Assembly (NCBI RefSeq): GCF_003640665.1
Contig: NZ_QQXL01000003.1
Coordinates: 124,001 to 188,000, forward strand
Direction: 5' to 3'
Length of the DNA: 64,000 nt
Source of the DNA: Galactobacter caseinivorans
GTDB taxonomy: Bacteria > Actinomycetota > Actinomycetes > Actinomycetales > Micrococcaceae
Part shown: one piece after another, positions 46,953 to 56,726 of the stretch
How the letters are laid out: the number at the start of each line of letters is the position of its first letter
Position numbering within the stretch: the first letter of the stretch is position 1
Made by a program: the position numbers and the translations under genes
The notes under the pieces: model-generated
Database searches by the model: none
Told to the model about the DNA's origin: nothing
What the model saw: only the letters and a program-made list of their open reading frames with translations

Positions 46953-48509
46953 ATGAGCCAGATCATCACACTCTCCGCGGCGGAGCTTGCCGCGGCGCTG
47001 CGTGCAGGTGAGGTCACGAGCGTTGAGGCCGTCCAGGCCCACCTTGACCGCATCGCCGCGGTGGATGACGCCGAGTCCGGCGTCCACGCCTTCTTGCACA
47101 TCAACGCAGAGGAGGCGCTCGCCGTCGCCTCTGAGGTGGACGCGATCCGCGCGGCCGGTGGCGCGGAGGCGCAGGCCTTGCACCCGCTGGCCGGCGTGCC
47201 CATCGCCGTCAAGGACCTGATCGTCACGAAGGGCCAGCCCACCACGGCCGGCTCGGCCATGCTGAAGGGCTGGATGAGCCCGTATGACGCCACGGTGATT
47301 GAGAAGATCCGTGCCGCCAAGCTCCCCATTCTTGGCAAGACGAACCTGGATGAGTTTGCTCAGGGCTCCTCCACGGAGCATTCCGCGTACGGCAATACCC
47401 GTAACCCGTGGGACTTGAATCGCATTCCCGGCGGCTCCGGTGGCGGTTCTGCCGCGGCCGTGGCGGCGTTTGAGGCGCCCCTGGCCCTCGGCACGGACAC
47501 GGGCGGTTCCATCCGTCAGCCCGGCGCCGTCACGGGCACCGTGGGCGCCAAGCCCACCTACGGCGCGGTCTCTCGCTACGGCGCCATTGCCATGGCCTCT
47601 TCCCTGGATCAGATTGGTCCGGTGACCCGCACGGTGCTGGATTCGGCCCTGTTGCAGGAGCTCATTGGCGGCCACGACCCTAAGGATTCCACCTCGCTTC
47701 CCGAGCCGGTTCCGGCGCTGTCCGACGCCGCTCGGTTGGGTGCCGCGGGCGACCTCACGGGTGTGCGCGTGGGAGTCATCGACGAGTTGGGCGGCGAGGG
47801 ATACGAGGAGGGCGTGAAGGCGCGCTTTGAGGAGTCCCTTGAGTTGCTCAAGGCGCGCGGCGCAGAGATCGTCACGGTCTCCTGCCCGCACTTCAAGTAC
47901 GCGCTCTCCGCGTACTACTTGATCATGCCCTCGGAGATGTCCTCCAACCTGGCCAAGTTTGATGGCGTCCGCTACGGGCAGCGCGTGCTGCCGGAGTCCG
48001 GGCCCGTCACGATTGAGCGCGTCATGGGTGCCACCCGTGCCGCCGGCTTTGGCGATGAGGTCAAGCGCCGCATCATCCTGGGCACCTATGCCCTGTCCGC
48101 TGGCTACTACGACGCCTATTACGGCTCGGCGCAGAAGGTTCGCACCCTGATCCAGCGCGACTTCGAGGCCGCGTTCCAGTCCGCGGATGTGCTGGTTTCT
48201 CCCACGTCACCGACCGTGGCGTTTGAGCTGGGCGCCAAGATCGATGACCCGCTGGCCATGTACCTGAACGACATCGCGACCATCCCGGCCAACCTGGCCG
48301 GCGTGCCTGGCATCTCCGTGCCCGGTGGCCTCTCCGAGGGGTTGCCGGTGGGCATCCAGTTCCTGGCCCCGGCCCACGAGGATGCACGCATGTACCGCGT
48401 TGCCGCCGCATTGGAAGCAGCCCTTGAGCAGCAGTGGGGCCACCCGCTGCTGGCAGAGGCGCAGGATCTTGAATCGGCCGTGGCTGCGGCCAAGGAGGGC
48501 AAGAACTGA
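46953..48509 (+). CDS. gatA: Asp/Glu-tRNA amidotransferase subunit A
   Basis: An amidase-signature glutaminase that releases ammonia for GatB. It has 518 aa. The Ser-cis-Ser-Lys triad reads K87 ([10 protein letters not shown]), S162 ([12 protein letters not shown]) and S186 ([10 protein letters not shown]). ATG 46953 is taken because the amidase N-terminus starts there; the longer frame overlaps gatC. One-base overlap (TGATG) with gatB. Confidence 0.97.
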   Translation: MSQIITLSAAELAAALRAGEVTSVEAVQAHLDRIAAVDDAESGVHAFLHINAEEALAVASEVDAIRAAGGAEAQALHPLAGVPIAVKDLIVTKGQPTTAGSAMLKGWMSPYDATVIEKIRAAKLPILGKTNLDEFAQGSSTEHSAYGNTRNPWDLNRIPGGSGGGSAAAVAAFEAPLALGTDTGGSIRQPGAVTGTVGAKPTYGAVSRYGAIAMASSLDQIGPVTRTVLDSALLQELIGGHDPKDSTSLPEPVPALSDAARLGAAGDLTGVRVGVIDELGGEGYEEGVKARFEESLELLKARGAEIVTVSCPHFKYALSAYYLIMPSEMSSNLAKFDGVRYGQRVLPESGPVTIERVMGATRAAGFGDEVKRRIILGTYALSAGYYDAYYGSAQKVRTLIQRDFEAAFQSADVLVSPTSPTVAFELGAKIDDPLAMYLNDIATIPANLAGVPGISVPGGLSEGLPVGIQFLAPAHEDARMYRVAAALEAALEQQWGHPLLAEAQDLESAVAAAKEGKN

Positions 48510-50017
48510 TGAGCACCGAGGCGACCGTCGACTTTGACGAGGCTCTGACGCGCTACGACCCCGCTTTGGGGTTTGAGGTGCACATTGAGCTCAATACCAA
48601 GACCAAGATGTTCTCAGATGCGCCCAATGAGTTTGGCGATCTGGCCAATACCAATGTCACGCCGGTGGACCTTGGCCTGCCCGGCACGCTGCCCGTGGTC
48701 AACGGCAAGGCCATTGAGTACTCCATCAAGCTGGGCCTGGCGCTGAATTGCTCCATCGCGGAGTCCTGCCGCTTTGCCCGCAAGAACTACTTCTACCCGG
48801 ACAATCCCAAGAACTTCCAGACCTCGCAGTATGACGAGCCCATTGCGTTTGAGGGCTGGTTGGACATCGAGTTGGAGTCCGGGCGCGTGATCCACGTGGA
48901 GATTGAGCGCGCGCACATGGAGGAGGACGCCGGCAAGCTGACCCACCTGGGCGGCGCGGACGGCCGCATCCAGGGTGCGCAGACCTCGCTGGTGGATTAC
49001 AACCGCGCCGGCGTGCCGCTCGTGGAGATCGTGACCAAGCCCATCCTGGGTGTCGGCGCGGATGCTCCGGAGCTTGGCAGGCGCTACGTGTCCGCCATCC
49101 GCGACATCGTGAAGGCGCTGGATGTTTCCGACGCCCGCATGGAGCGCGGCAACGTGCGCTGTGACGCCAACGTGTCGCTGATGCCCAAGGGCTCCACCAC
49201 GTTGGGCACGCGTTCTGAGACCAAGAACGTCAACTCCCTTCGCTCCATTGAGCGTGCGGTGCGCCACGAGATTGAGCGCCACGCCGCGATCCTGGACGCC
49301 GGCGAGTCGGTGGTCCAAGAGACGCGCCACTGGCACGAGGACACCCGCACCACCTCCTCCGGCCGGCCCAAGTCTGACGCGGATGATTACCGCTATTTCC
49401 CGGAGCCGGACCTGGTTCCCGTGGTGACCAGCCGCGAGCGCGTGGAGGAGATCCGGGCCACCCTTCCGGAGCTCCCGGCCGCGCGCCGCGCCCGCCTGCA
49501 GGTGGACTGGGGCTTCTCCGATGAGGAGTTCCGCGACATCGTCAACGCCGGTCTGCTGGAGGCCATCGAGGAGACGGTTGCCGCCGGCGCCACTCCCGCC
49601 GCCGCCCGCAAGTGGTGGATGGGCGAGATCTCCCGCCTGGCCAAGGACACCGAGAAGGAAGCCACCGAGCTGGGCATTTTGCCCGCGGACGTGGTGGAGA
49701 TCGAGGGCCTGATCGCGGGCAAGAAGATCAACGACAAGATCGCCAAGAAGGTTCTCACCGCCGTCGCGGCTGGCGAGGGCCGCCCGGGCCAGATCGTGGA
49801 GGCCAAGGGCTTGGCCGTCGTTTCCGACGACGGCCCGCTGCTGGCCGCCATCGAGGACGCCATGGCCGGCGCTCCGGACGTGGTGGAGAAGATTAAGGCA
49901 GGCAAGGTCGCCGCGATTGGCGCCCTGATTGGCCCGGTCATGAAGGCCACGCGTGGACAGGCGGACGCCGGTCGCGTGCGCGAGCTGGTGCTGCAGAAGC
50001 TGGGCGTGCAGGGCTAG
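48509..50017 (+). CDS. gatB: Asp/Glu-tRNA amidotransferase subunit B
   Basis: The 502-residue kinase/transamidase subunit. It begins with PALGFEVHIELNTKTKMFS and includes NVTPVDLGLPGTLPVVN, RKNYFYPDNPKNFQTSQYD and ERGNVRCDANVSLM. The C-terminal helical YqeY-like tRNA-binding tail starts around residue 330 and ends VRELVLQKLG. ATG 48509 shares a base with the gatA stop. A T-tailed terminator follows 29 bp after the stop. Confidence 0.97.
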   Translation: MSTEATVDFDEALTRYDPALGFEVHIELNTKTKMFSDAPNEFGDLANTNVTPVDLGLPGTLPVVNGKAIEYSIKLGLALNCSIAESCRFARKNYFYPDNPKNFQTSQYDEPIAFEGWLDIELESGRVIHVEIERAHMEEDAGKLTHLGGADGRIQGAQTSLVDYNRAGVPLVEIVTKPILGVGADAPELGRRYVSAIRDIVKALDVSDARMERGNVRCDANVSLMPKGSTTLGTRSETKNVNSLRSIERAVRHEIERHAAILDAGESVVQETRHWHEDTRTTSSGRPKSDADDYRYFPEPDLVPVVTSRERVEEIRATLPELPAARRARLQVDWGFSDEEFRDIVNAGLLEAIEETVAAGATPAAARKWWMGEISRLAKDTEKEATELGILPADVVEIEGLIAGKKINDKIAKKVLTAVAAGEGRPGQIVEAKGLAVVSDDGPLLAAIEDAMAGAPDVVEKIKAGKVAAIGALIGPVMKATRGQADAGRVRELVLQKLGVQG

Positions 50018-50046
50018 CCCCGCGCCGCACTGACGCGGTACAGCGC

Positions 50047-50100
50047 AACGCCACCGGGCGTCGTCGAGCACATCTGCCCGGCAACGCCCGGTGGCGTTTT
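50047..50100 (+). terminator. Rho-independent terminator of gatCAB
   Basis: A 14-bp perfect stem (50047-50060 with 50085-50098) ends in TTTT. The left arm continues into GGGCGTCGTCGAGCA, close to the GGCGTCGTCGTGC arm of other hairpins here. Confidence 0.85.
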
Positions 50101-50156
50101 CGCGCCGCCGGCGCCGCAGGTGCGACACCACGGCGTGCGGCTGGGATCATGGTGGG

Positions 50157-51110
50157 GTGACCAACATCGACATCACCGTTCTGGGCTCCGCCAATCTGGA
50201 TATCACCGCGACCGTGCCGCGCCTCCCCGGCCCCGGGGAGACCCTGCTGGGCACCTCCCTGACGCATTCGCCGGGAGGGAAGGGCGCCAACCAGGCCCTG
50301 GCCGCCTCCCGCGCAGGCGCCACCGTCAGGTTTATAGGTGCGGTGGGCCAGGATGCCGCCGCGGCGCAGGCGCTGGAGTTGTTAGAGGCGGATGGCGTGG
50401 ACCTGGAGCATCTGCTTCGCGTGGAGACGGAGCCCACGGGCACCGCGCTGATTGCCGTGGATGAGGCGGGCGAGAACAACATCATCGTGATCCCCGGCGC
50501 CAACGCAGCGCTGGATGCGGACGCCGTGCGCGCCCAGGCGGATCAGATCCGGGGACTGCTAGTGCTCCAGGGAGAGGTGCCCGCGAGCGGCTTGGCGGCG
50601 GCGGTGGCCGTGGCGCCGGGGCGCGTAGTCCTGAACCTTGCCCCCGTCATTGAGGTGCCGCGCGAGGTGTTCCTCGCCGCGGATCCGCTGGTGGTCAACG
50701 AGCACGAGGGCGCGCTGGCGCTGACGCAGCTGGGCGGGCAGCCCCAGGGGCTGGGGGAGGCCGAGGTGGTCGCCGCCCTGCGCGCCAAGGGCGTTCCAAG
50801 CGTGGTCATGACGCTAGGGGCGCAGGGCGCTCTGGTCAGCGGCGCCCCCGAGCAGGACCTGCCGGCAACAGACCTGCAGGCAACAGACCTGCCCGACGAC
50901 GCTGGCTCGGTCCGGGTGCCGCGCGTGAAGGTCGCTGCGGTGGACGCCACGGGCGCCGGGGATGCCTTTGTTGGCGCCTTGGCGGCGCGGCTTGCGGCGG
51001 GGGAGGGGCTGGTCGCCGCCGCGACGTATGCCGCCCGGTTTGCCGCGGATACGGTCACTCGTCCGGGCGCGCAGGCCTCCTACCCAGCGGCCGGGGCACC
51101 GCTGGGCTGA
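50157..51110 (+). CDS. rbsK: Ribokinase (PfkB family)
   Basis: Phosphorylates ribose to ribose-5-phosphate. It has 317 aa. The N-terminal ITVLGSANLDITATVPRLP and HSPGGKGANQALAASRAG, plus the C-terminal catalytic VDATGAGDAFVGALAARL (with the base Asp), mark the family. The ribokinase call over other PfkB sugars is likely but not certain. A 15-bp tandem duplication (50864-50893) adds ATDLQ-ATDLP before the last domain, a likely slippage insertion. GTG 50157 has only a weak GGTGG site. Confidence 0.85.
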   Translation: MTNIDITVLGSANLDITATVPRLPGPGETLLGTSLTHSPGGKGANQALAASRAGATVRFIGAVGQDAAAAQALELLEADGVDLEHLLRVETEPTGTALIAVDEAGENNIIVIPGANAALDADAVRAQADQIRGLLVLQGEVPASGLAAAVAVAPGRVVLNLAPVIEVPREVFLAADPLVVNEHEGALALTQLGGQPQGLGEAEVVAALRAKGVPSVVMTLGAQGALVSGAPEQDLPATDLQATDLPDDAGSVRVPRVKVAAVDATGAGDAFVGALAARLAAGEGLVAAATYAARFAADTVTRPGAQASYPAAGAPLG

Positions 51111-51254
51111 GAGGGTGGCCCACTCCTGAGAACTTGCCCAGGAGGTGGGTGCGGGAGGGTACATGGCGTTGACACGCAGGCCCTGTCGCCGTTTGCTTGG
51201 AGGAGACGCCGGTCACATCGCGTGGCCGGTGCAATCTTCATGGAAGAGGCTCGC

Positions 51255-52823
51255 ATGACTCAGACCGGTTTTACGGGGATCAATGTCGCATCGGTGCTCG
51301 TGGAGAGCGCGCATCGGCATGCGAGCCGCACGGCCATCACGCTTGGCCCGCAGTCCCTGAGCTACACCCAGGTGTGGGCTCAGACGCGCGCCTACGCGGG
51401 GGCGTTGCGGGCCAAGGGTGTTGGTCCCGGGTCCAAGGTCGCCGTGCTGATGCCCAATATCCCGCACTTCGCCTTCACCTACTACGCGGTCCTTGGCCTC
51501 GGCGCCACGGTGGTGCCGGTGCACGCGCTGCTGAAGCGGCACGAGATTGAGTACGTGCTGGCGGACTCCGAGGCAAGCATCCTGGTGGCGGCCGCGCCGC
51601 TGCTTGGTGAGGGCGCCCCGGGGGCCCAAGCCGCCGGCGTCGAGCTGTTGTCCGTCCTGGCACCGGAGGAACTGGGCACCACCCGCCTGGAGGACCTGGC
51701 CGCCGCCGCCACGCCGATCGACCAGATCGAGCTGTGCCACCCGGAGGACATCGCGGCGATTCTCTACACCTCTGGCACCACCGGCAAGCCCAAGGGCGCC
51801 ATGCTCTCCCACTTCGCGCTGCTGGAGCAGACCAGCGCGCTGCTCATCGGGACGTTCGACATGGACGAGAACGACAAGATCTTGGGCGCCTTGCCGCTCT
51901 TTCACATCTTTGGGCAGACCATTGTGCTCAACCTCGGGATTCGCTCCGGCGCCGAGCTGGTGCTGGTGCCCAAGTTCAACGGCGCGGAGGCCTGGGACGC
52001 GCTGGTCAATGGCGGCATCACCATCATGGCCGGTGTGCCCACCATGTACGTGGCCCTGGTGGAGGCGGCCCGCGGCAAGGAGGATCGCCCGTCATCGCTG
52101 CGCTACGCGGTCTCCGGCGGCGCCGCCCTGCCGCTGAGCATCCTGGAGCGCTTTGAGCAGGCCTCCGGCGCGCTCATCCACGAGGGCTACGGCCTCACGG
52201 AGACCAGCCCGGTGGTGAGCTTCAACGAGGTGGGTGTTCCCACCGTTCCCGGCTCCATTGGCCGCCCCATTTGGGGTATTGACGCGGAGATCGCGGACCC
52301 GGCTATCGCAGACAAGATTGTGCTGCTGCCCCGTGGCGAGCTGGGCGAGGTGGTGGTGCGTGGGCACAACCTCTTCTCCGGCTACCTGGGGCGCCCAGAG
52401 GCCACCGCAGAGGCCGTGGTGGATGGCTGGTTCCGCACGGGCGACCTAGGCACCAAGGGCGAGGATGACTACCTGCGCATCATGGATCGCAAAAAAGACA
52501 TGGTGCTGCGAAATGGTTACAATGTCTACCCGCGAGAAGTAGAAGAGGCGCTGCTGACGCACCCCGAGATCTCCAACGTCGCCGTCTACGGCGTGCCGGA
52601 TGACGTGCGCGGTCAGGAAGTTGCCGCGGCGGTGACACTCACTCCCGGCTCCACTTTGACGGTGGAGGCAGTGCGTGCGTACGGCGAGGAGCGCTTGGCC
52701 GCCTACAAGTACCCGCGCATCGTCGAGCTGGTGCAGGAGTTCCCCGTGGGGCCCTCTGGCAAGATCCTGAAGCGCGAGCTGGTGGCCTCTTATGTTGAAC
52801 GAGTGGGCGGCGCTAGCGCGTGA
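51255..52823 (+). CDS. Long-chain acyl-CoA synthetase (ANL superfamily)
   Basis: Activates fatty acids to acyl-CoA through an acyl-AMP. The 522-residue enzyme has the P-loop-like LYTSGTTGKPKGAMLSH, EGYGLTETSPVVSFNE, VDGWFRTGDLGTK, the hinge region DRKKDMVLRNGYNVYP and the catalytic lysine in GPSGKILKRELV. It belongs to the FadD-like group; chain length is not predictable. ATG 51255 is chosen because GAAGAGG stands five to six bases upstream. It overlaps the following gene by four bases. Confidence 0.93.
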   Translation: MTQTGFTGINVASVLVESAHRHASRTAITLGPQSLSYTQVWAQTRAYAGALRAKGVGPGSKVAVLMPNIPHFAFTYYAVLGLGATVVPVHALLKRHEIEYVLADSEASILVAAAPLLGEGAPGAQAAGVELLSVLAPEELGTTRLEDLAAAATPIDQIELCHPEDIAAILYTSGTTGKPKGAMLSHFALLEQTSALLIGTFDMDENDKILGALPLFHIFGQTIVLNLGIRSGAELVLVPKFNGAEAWDALVNGGITIMAGVPTMYVALVEAARGKEDRPSSLRYAVSGGAALPLSILERFEQASGALIHEGYGLTETSPVVSFNEVGVPTVPGSIGRPIWGIDAEIADPAIADKIVLLPRGELGEVVVRGHNLFSGYLGRPEATAEAVVDGWFRTGDLGTKGEDDYLRIMDRKKDMVLRNGYNVYPREVEEALLTHPEISNVAVYGVPDDVRGQEVAAAVTLTPGSTLTVEAVRAYGEERLAAYKYPRIVELVQEFPVGPSGKILKRELVASYVERVGGASA

Positions 52824-53359
52824 GTACCCCACCCCTCCCGGGGCAGCCTGGGGTGCACTCGGTTCAGCGTCAGCTCACGGAGGCGGAGATTGCCGCCCTC
52901 GCGACTGCCCCGCGCCGCAAGATCCTGTTCCCCTTGCTCGGGTGGAGTTACCTCGCGGTGCTCGTGGTCGTTGGAGTCGTGACATTCCTTCTTGCCGGGT
53001 GGCAGGCGACCATCCTCTTCCTGGTGCTGATCACGTTCGCCTTCGGCGTTGCCGCGGCGATCGGCGTTCCGCTTGGCTCGCGGCTGGCCAAAAACACTGT
53101 GCGCAGCCGGCTGGGCCCTGACAACGTCCTGACGGTGGCTTGGGACCAGGGCGGGTTCTCCTGGGTGGGGTGGGGAGCTACCATTTCGGCACCGCACCGG
53201 GACGTGAAGTGGGCCAAGCGCGCGGGGCAGACCTGGGTGATTCGCTTCCGGATCCGCAACGCGACGGACCCGTACGTGATTGCCCTGCCCCTAGACTTTG
53301 TCCCTGACGCGGCCCTGCAACAATGGCGGGCCCAGGGAGTACAAGTGAGCGGTGCATGA
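52820..53359 (+). CDS. Membrane protein of unknown function, YcxB-like C-terminus
   Basis: A 179-residue protein with a helical, polar N-terminus and two hydrophobic helices (about 37-58 and 65-83). The cytosolic part, NVLTVAWDQGGFSWVG ... IPLPLDF-type ending (IALPLDFVP), resembles the YcxB-like PH-fold domain. GTG 52820 overlaps the synthetase stop (GTGA), and its own stop overlaps the next gene (ATGA), so the three genes are translationally coupled. The role is unknown. Confidence 0.75.
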   Translation: MSTPPLPGQPGVHSVQRQLTEAEIAALATAPRRKILFPLLGWSYLAVLVVVGVVTFLLAGWQATILFLVLITFAFGVAAAIGVPLGSRLAKNTVRSRLGPDNVLTVAWDQGGFSWVGWGATISAPHRDVKWAKRAGQTWVIRFRIRNATDPYVIALPLDFVPDAALQQWRAQGVQVSGA

Positions 53360-54228
53360 CCCCAGACGCAGACGTGGAGACCACCCCGGAGCTGGTCAGG
53401 GAGCTGTTGCGCGCCCAGGCCCCGCAATGGGCTGACCTGCCCCTGGAGCCGGTGGCGCAGGGCTGGGACAACTCCATGTTCAGGCTGGGGGAGAGGCTCG
53501 CCGTGCGGCTACCGCGGCGGGCCAGCGCCGCTCAGCAGGTGCGCGCGGAGGCGCAGTGGGCAGAGGAAGCCGGGTGGGGGCTCAGCCTGCCGGTGCCGGT
53601 GCCCCAGTTCCTGGGTGAGCCGGATGAGCTCTTCCCCTATGCGTGGACAGTCACGCAGTTTTTTCCGGGGGAGACGGCAGCGCATCTGAGCATGGCTCAA
53701 CGCGACTCCTACGCGGAGCAGCTAGCCGGGTTCCTGGTCGGTTTTCACCGCCTGGCTCCCCTGGACGCGCCGGAGAACTCCGTGCGCGGCACCGCCGTGG
53801 CGCAGCGGCTCCAGCGCTGGGGCCAGACCCTGGACCAGGTGCCGCACCAACTGCGCCCGGGCCTGGAGCAGGCTCAGGAGATCGCGGCGGCGGCCCGCCC
53901 GTGGGAGCTCCCCGCCCGGTGGATCCACGGGGACCCACATGCCTCCAACCTGATCGCAGAGCCACGCGGGGACGGGGCCCGCCTGCTGGCCGCGGTGGAC
54001 CTGAGTGACCTCACCTCCGGTGACCCCGCGAGCGACCTCGGCATTGCGCTGACACAGTTCTCGCCCGAGGGGGCCAGCCGCTTCCGCTCGGCCTACGGCC
54101 GCGGCGCGTTCTGGGCGGATGCCGATCTCTGGGACCGCGCCGGCGGCTGGCGGGCCAACTTCCTGGCCCTAATGCACAGCGACGAGGGGCGCCTCGGTGC
54201 CATCAGTCGCGAGGTCCTCGCGACGTAA
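53356..54228 (+). CDS. Aminoglycoside phosphotransferase family kinase
   Basis: A 290-residue small-molecule kinase of the APH/choline-kinase fold. The N-lobe has GWDNSMFRLGERLAVRLPRR. The Brenner motif WIHGDPHASNLI carries the catalytic Asp, and the metal motif is VDLSDLTSGDPASDLG. Most members outside resistance cassettes act on unknown metabolites; nothing here indicates antibiotic resistance. ATG 53356 overlaps the upstream stop by four bases and is preferred over 53323. Confidence 0.88.
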   Translation: MTPDADVETTPELVRELLRAQAPQWADLPLEPVAQGWDNSMFRLGERLAVRLPRRASAAQQVRAEAQWAEEAGWGLSLPVPVPQFLGEPDELFPYAWTVTQFFPGETAAHLSMAQRDSYAEQLAGFLVGFHRLAPLDAPENSVRGTAVAQRLQRWGQTLDQVPHQLRPGLEQAQEIAAAARPWELPARWIHGDPHASNLIAEPRGDGARLLAAVDLSDLTSGDPASDLGIALTQFSPEGASRFRSAYGRGAFWADADLWDRAGGWRANFLALMHSDEGRLGAISREVLAT

Positions 54229-54256
54229 CGGCCTAGCAGCCCGGTGTCCCGGCGTC

Positions 54257-55699
54257 CTAACGGCCGATTCCGCCCGTCTCCTTCCGTTCCGCCCAGAGCT
54301 GGCGCGCCTCCTGCGCAAGGATCCCGGCGGCGTCGGGCAGGGACTGTGCACTGACGCCGGCAAAGGTCACGCGCAGGAACTGTGCCGGGGGCTCCGCCGG
54401 GAACCACGCCTCCCCGGTGCGCACCCGCACCCCGCGGGCCAGGCAGCGCGCCACCAGCTCGGCCGCGTCCACCAGCGGGTCCACGCGCACCCACGCGTGC
54501 AGGCCGCCGCGCGGCACCGACTCCACCGTGAGCGCCGGCGCGGCAGGTGCCAGCAGGCGCAGGAGCAGGTCCCGGCGCTGCGTCAGTTCACGCCGCAGCC
54601 GCTTCAGGTGCGCGGGCCACCCGGCGGCGGTGACCACGTCCAACAGGGCCGCCTGCAGCAGGGGGCTCACGTACATGGCCTGCGCCGCGATCTCGCCCAC
54701 CAGCCGGTCCCGCACCGGGCCGCGCGCCGTCACGGCCGCCACGCGCAACGCGGGGGAGACGCTCTTGGTGAGGGAGCGCAGGTGGACCACGCGGCCGTCC
54801 GGATCCTGCGCGGCGAGCGGCGCAGGGGTGTCCATGAGCGCAAAGTCGCGCGCCCACTCGTCCTCGACGATGAACGCCCCGTGGGCGCGGGCCACCTCCA
54901 GCATCGCGGCCCGGCGCGGCTCATCCCACACCGCACCGTGCGGATTGGAGAACGTGGGTTGGGCATAGAACGCGTGGGCACCGCTACTGGCAAAGGCCGC
55001 GTCCACGGCCTCCGGGTCCGGGCCATGAGGGCCGGACGCCACCGGAATCAGCCGGACGCCGACCTGCGCCGCGGCCAGCATGGCGCCCCAATACGTGGGG
55101 GACTCCACGAGGAGGGCGTTCCCGGTGCCCACCACGGCCCGGAAGATGGCGCTGAGGCCGGCCTGGGAACCCGGCAGGATCACGACGTCGCGCTCGCCCG
55201 GGGCGGGCTGCGCGGCGGGAATGCGGCTGGCCAGGTCCTGGGCAAACCAGCGGCGCAGCGAAGACAGTCCAGCCACCGGTGCGCGCGTCAGCGCCGCCTC
55301 GGAGCGGGCCGCACGGGTCAGCGCCTGGCGGATCAGCGCGGAGGGGTACAGCTCCTGATCGGGGTAGCCCTCGCCCAGGTCCATCGCGTCCGCAGCGCCA
55401 TCCACCAGCACGGTGCCCCGGTGGAGGTGCCCGGCCGGGCTGGGGCCAAGGGCGGAGGTTTGCCAGCTGAAGTCCTCCGGCGCGGTTGCGCGTTGTCGGG
55501 CCACGAAGGTGCCATCCCCTGGGCGGGTCTCCACCCGGCCCTCGGCGGTGAGCGTGCGCAGGGCGGCCTGCACGGTTCCCGGTCCGACGCCGTGCTGCGC
55601 CGCGAGCGCGCGGGTGGCGGGCAGGCGCGTGCCCGGCGCCAGCTGGGCAAGGTGGCGGCGCAGGGATACGGCAAGACGATCACTGCTACTGTGGTTCAT
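54257..55699 (-). CDS. MocR-type regulator (GntR HTH plus aminotransferase domain)
   Basis: A 480-residue fusion. A short GntR winged helix (about 5-65: PATRALAAQHGVGPGTVQAAL) precedes a fold-type I aminotransferase domain with the PLP lysine in LRSLTKSVSPALRVAAV. It is divergent from an EamA exporter, and the two ATG codons overlap (CATG at 55697-55700), so it likely controls that exporter. No ribosome site is evident; TACCAT stands eight bases upstream on the minus strand. The effector is unknown. Confidence 0.88.
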   Translation of the reverse strand: MNHSSSDRLAVSLRRHLAQLAPGTRLPATRALAAQHGVGPGTVQAALRTLTAEGRVETRPGDGTFVARQRATAPEDFSWQTSALGPSPAGHLHRGTVLVDGAADAMDLGEGYPDQELYPSALIRQALTRAARSEAALTRAPVAGLSSLRRWFAQDLASRIPAAQPAPGERDVVILPGSQAGLSAIFRAVVGTGNALLVESPTYWGAMLAAAQVGVRLIPVASGPHGPDPEAVDAAFASSGAHAFYAQPTFSNPHGAVWDEPRRAAMLEVARAHGAFIVEDEWARDFALMDTPAPLAAQDPDGRVVHLRSLTKSVSPALRVAAVTARGPVRDRLVGEIAAQAMYVSPLLQAALLDVVTAAGWPAHLKRLRRELTQRRDLLLRLLAPAAPALTVESVPRGGLHAWVRVDPLVDAAELVARCLARGVRVRTGEAWFPAEPPAQFLRVTFAGVSAQSLPDAAGILAQEARQLWAERKETGGIGR

Positions 55700-56630
55700 G
55701 AAACTAGATGGTAGCGCTATTCATCCCGCAGGCGAAGCGATATTGAGCACGCCCGCCCGGACTCGCGGCGCCGCAGGGCTCTGGTGGGGAGCGCTCGGCA
55801 TCCTGGCCTTCTCCTTTACCGTCCCGCTGACGCGTGTGGCCGTGGGGGCGGGGTTGCCCGCCCTCTTCGTTGGTGCTGGCCGGGCGGTGGTGGCCGCTGT
55901 GCTGGCCGCCATCTTGTTGGCCATCCTGCGCCCGGCGCGGCCGCGGGGGCGCCAATGGCTCAGCCTGGCCGTGGTGGCGTTCGGGGTGGTGCTCGGGTTC
56001 CCGCTACTGACCTCCTACGCCTTGGCATCCGTGCCGGCCTCCCACGCCGCCACGGTGATTGCCGTGGTCCCCGCTGTGACGGCCGTGTTCGCCTGCCTGC
56101 GCACCGGCGAGCGGCCCAAGGCTCGCTTCTGGATCTTCGCCGCCCTGGGCTCCCTGGCCGGCGTGCTCTTTGCCGCCATCCAGGGCGGAGGATTAGGTGG
56201 CCTGCACGCGGCAGACCTACTGCTTTTTGGGGCGGTGATCGCCGTGGCGATCGGTTACGCCGAAGGTGGTGTGCTCTCCAAGACGCTTGGCTCGTGGCAG
56301 ACCATCTCCTGGGCGCTGATCATCTCGCTCCCCGCGACCACCGCGCTCACCGGATTCAGCGCGGTGGGGCAAGACGTGCAGGCCAGCTTCATCGGGTGGC
56401 TGTGTTTTGCCTACCTGGCGGTGGTCAGCATGTTCCTTGGCTTCTTTGCCTGGTATCGCGGCTTGGCGATTGGCCCCATGGTGCGTGTGAGCCAGGTGCA
56501 GCTCATGCAGCCGCTGCTCTCCATCGTGTGGGCTGCCTGGTTCCTGGCGGAAGCGCTGACGTGGGCCACTGTGCTTGGCGGGTTGGTCGTGGTGCTCTTT
56601 GCCTGGTTGGCGGTGCGCTCCCGGCGGTGA
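55698..56630 (+). CDS. EamA/DMT family transporter
   Basis: A 310-residue, ten-helix drug/metabolite transporter with two EamA repeats. The first ends near LLTSYALASVPASHAATVIAVVPAVTAVFA; the second has FAWYRGLAIGPMVRVSQVQLMQPLLS. Relatives export amino acids or related metabolites. ATG 55698 begins after TACTGT (five-base gap), consistent with a leaderless message; a TTG at 55742 is an alternative start. It is divergent from the MocR gene with overlapping start codons. Confidence 0.88.
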   Translation: MKLDGSAIHPAGEAILSTPARTRGAAGLWWGALGILAFSFTVPLTRVAVGAGLPALFVGAGRAVVAAVLAAILLAILRPARPRGRQWLSLAVVAFGVVLGFPLLTSYALASVPASHAATVIAVVPAVTAVFACLRTGERPKARFWIFAALGSLAGVLFAAIQGGGLGGLHAADLLLFGAVIAVAIGYAEGGVLSKTLGSWQTISWALIISLPATTALTGFSAVGQDVQASFIGWLCFAYLAVVSMFLGFFAWYRGLAIGPMVRVSQVQLMQPLLSIVWAAWFLAEALTWATVLGGLVVVLFAWLAVRSRR

Positions 56631-56726
56631 GCCGGCTGAATCAGCGCTGGCCGGATCCCGTTTCTTTCTCGCGGGCCGTTCCTCCCCGGAGACCGTTCCG
56701 CCCCGGAGGCCCTTCCGCCCCGCGGG

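Noticed and set aside
53356-54228. Antibiotic resistance gene
   Set aside because: The APH fold alone does not indicate resistance; the gene is coupled to housekeeping-type neighbours and has no mobile context.
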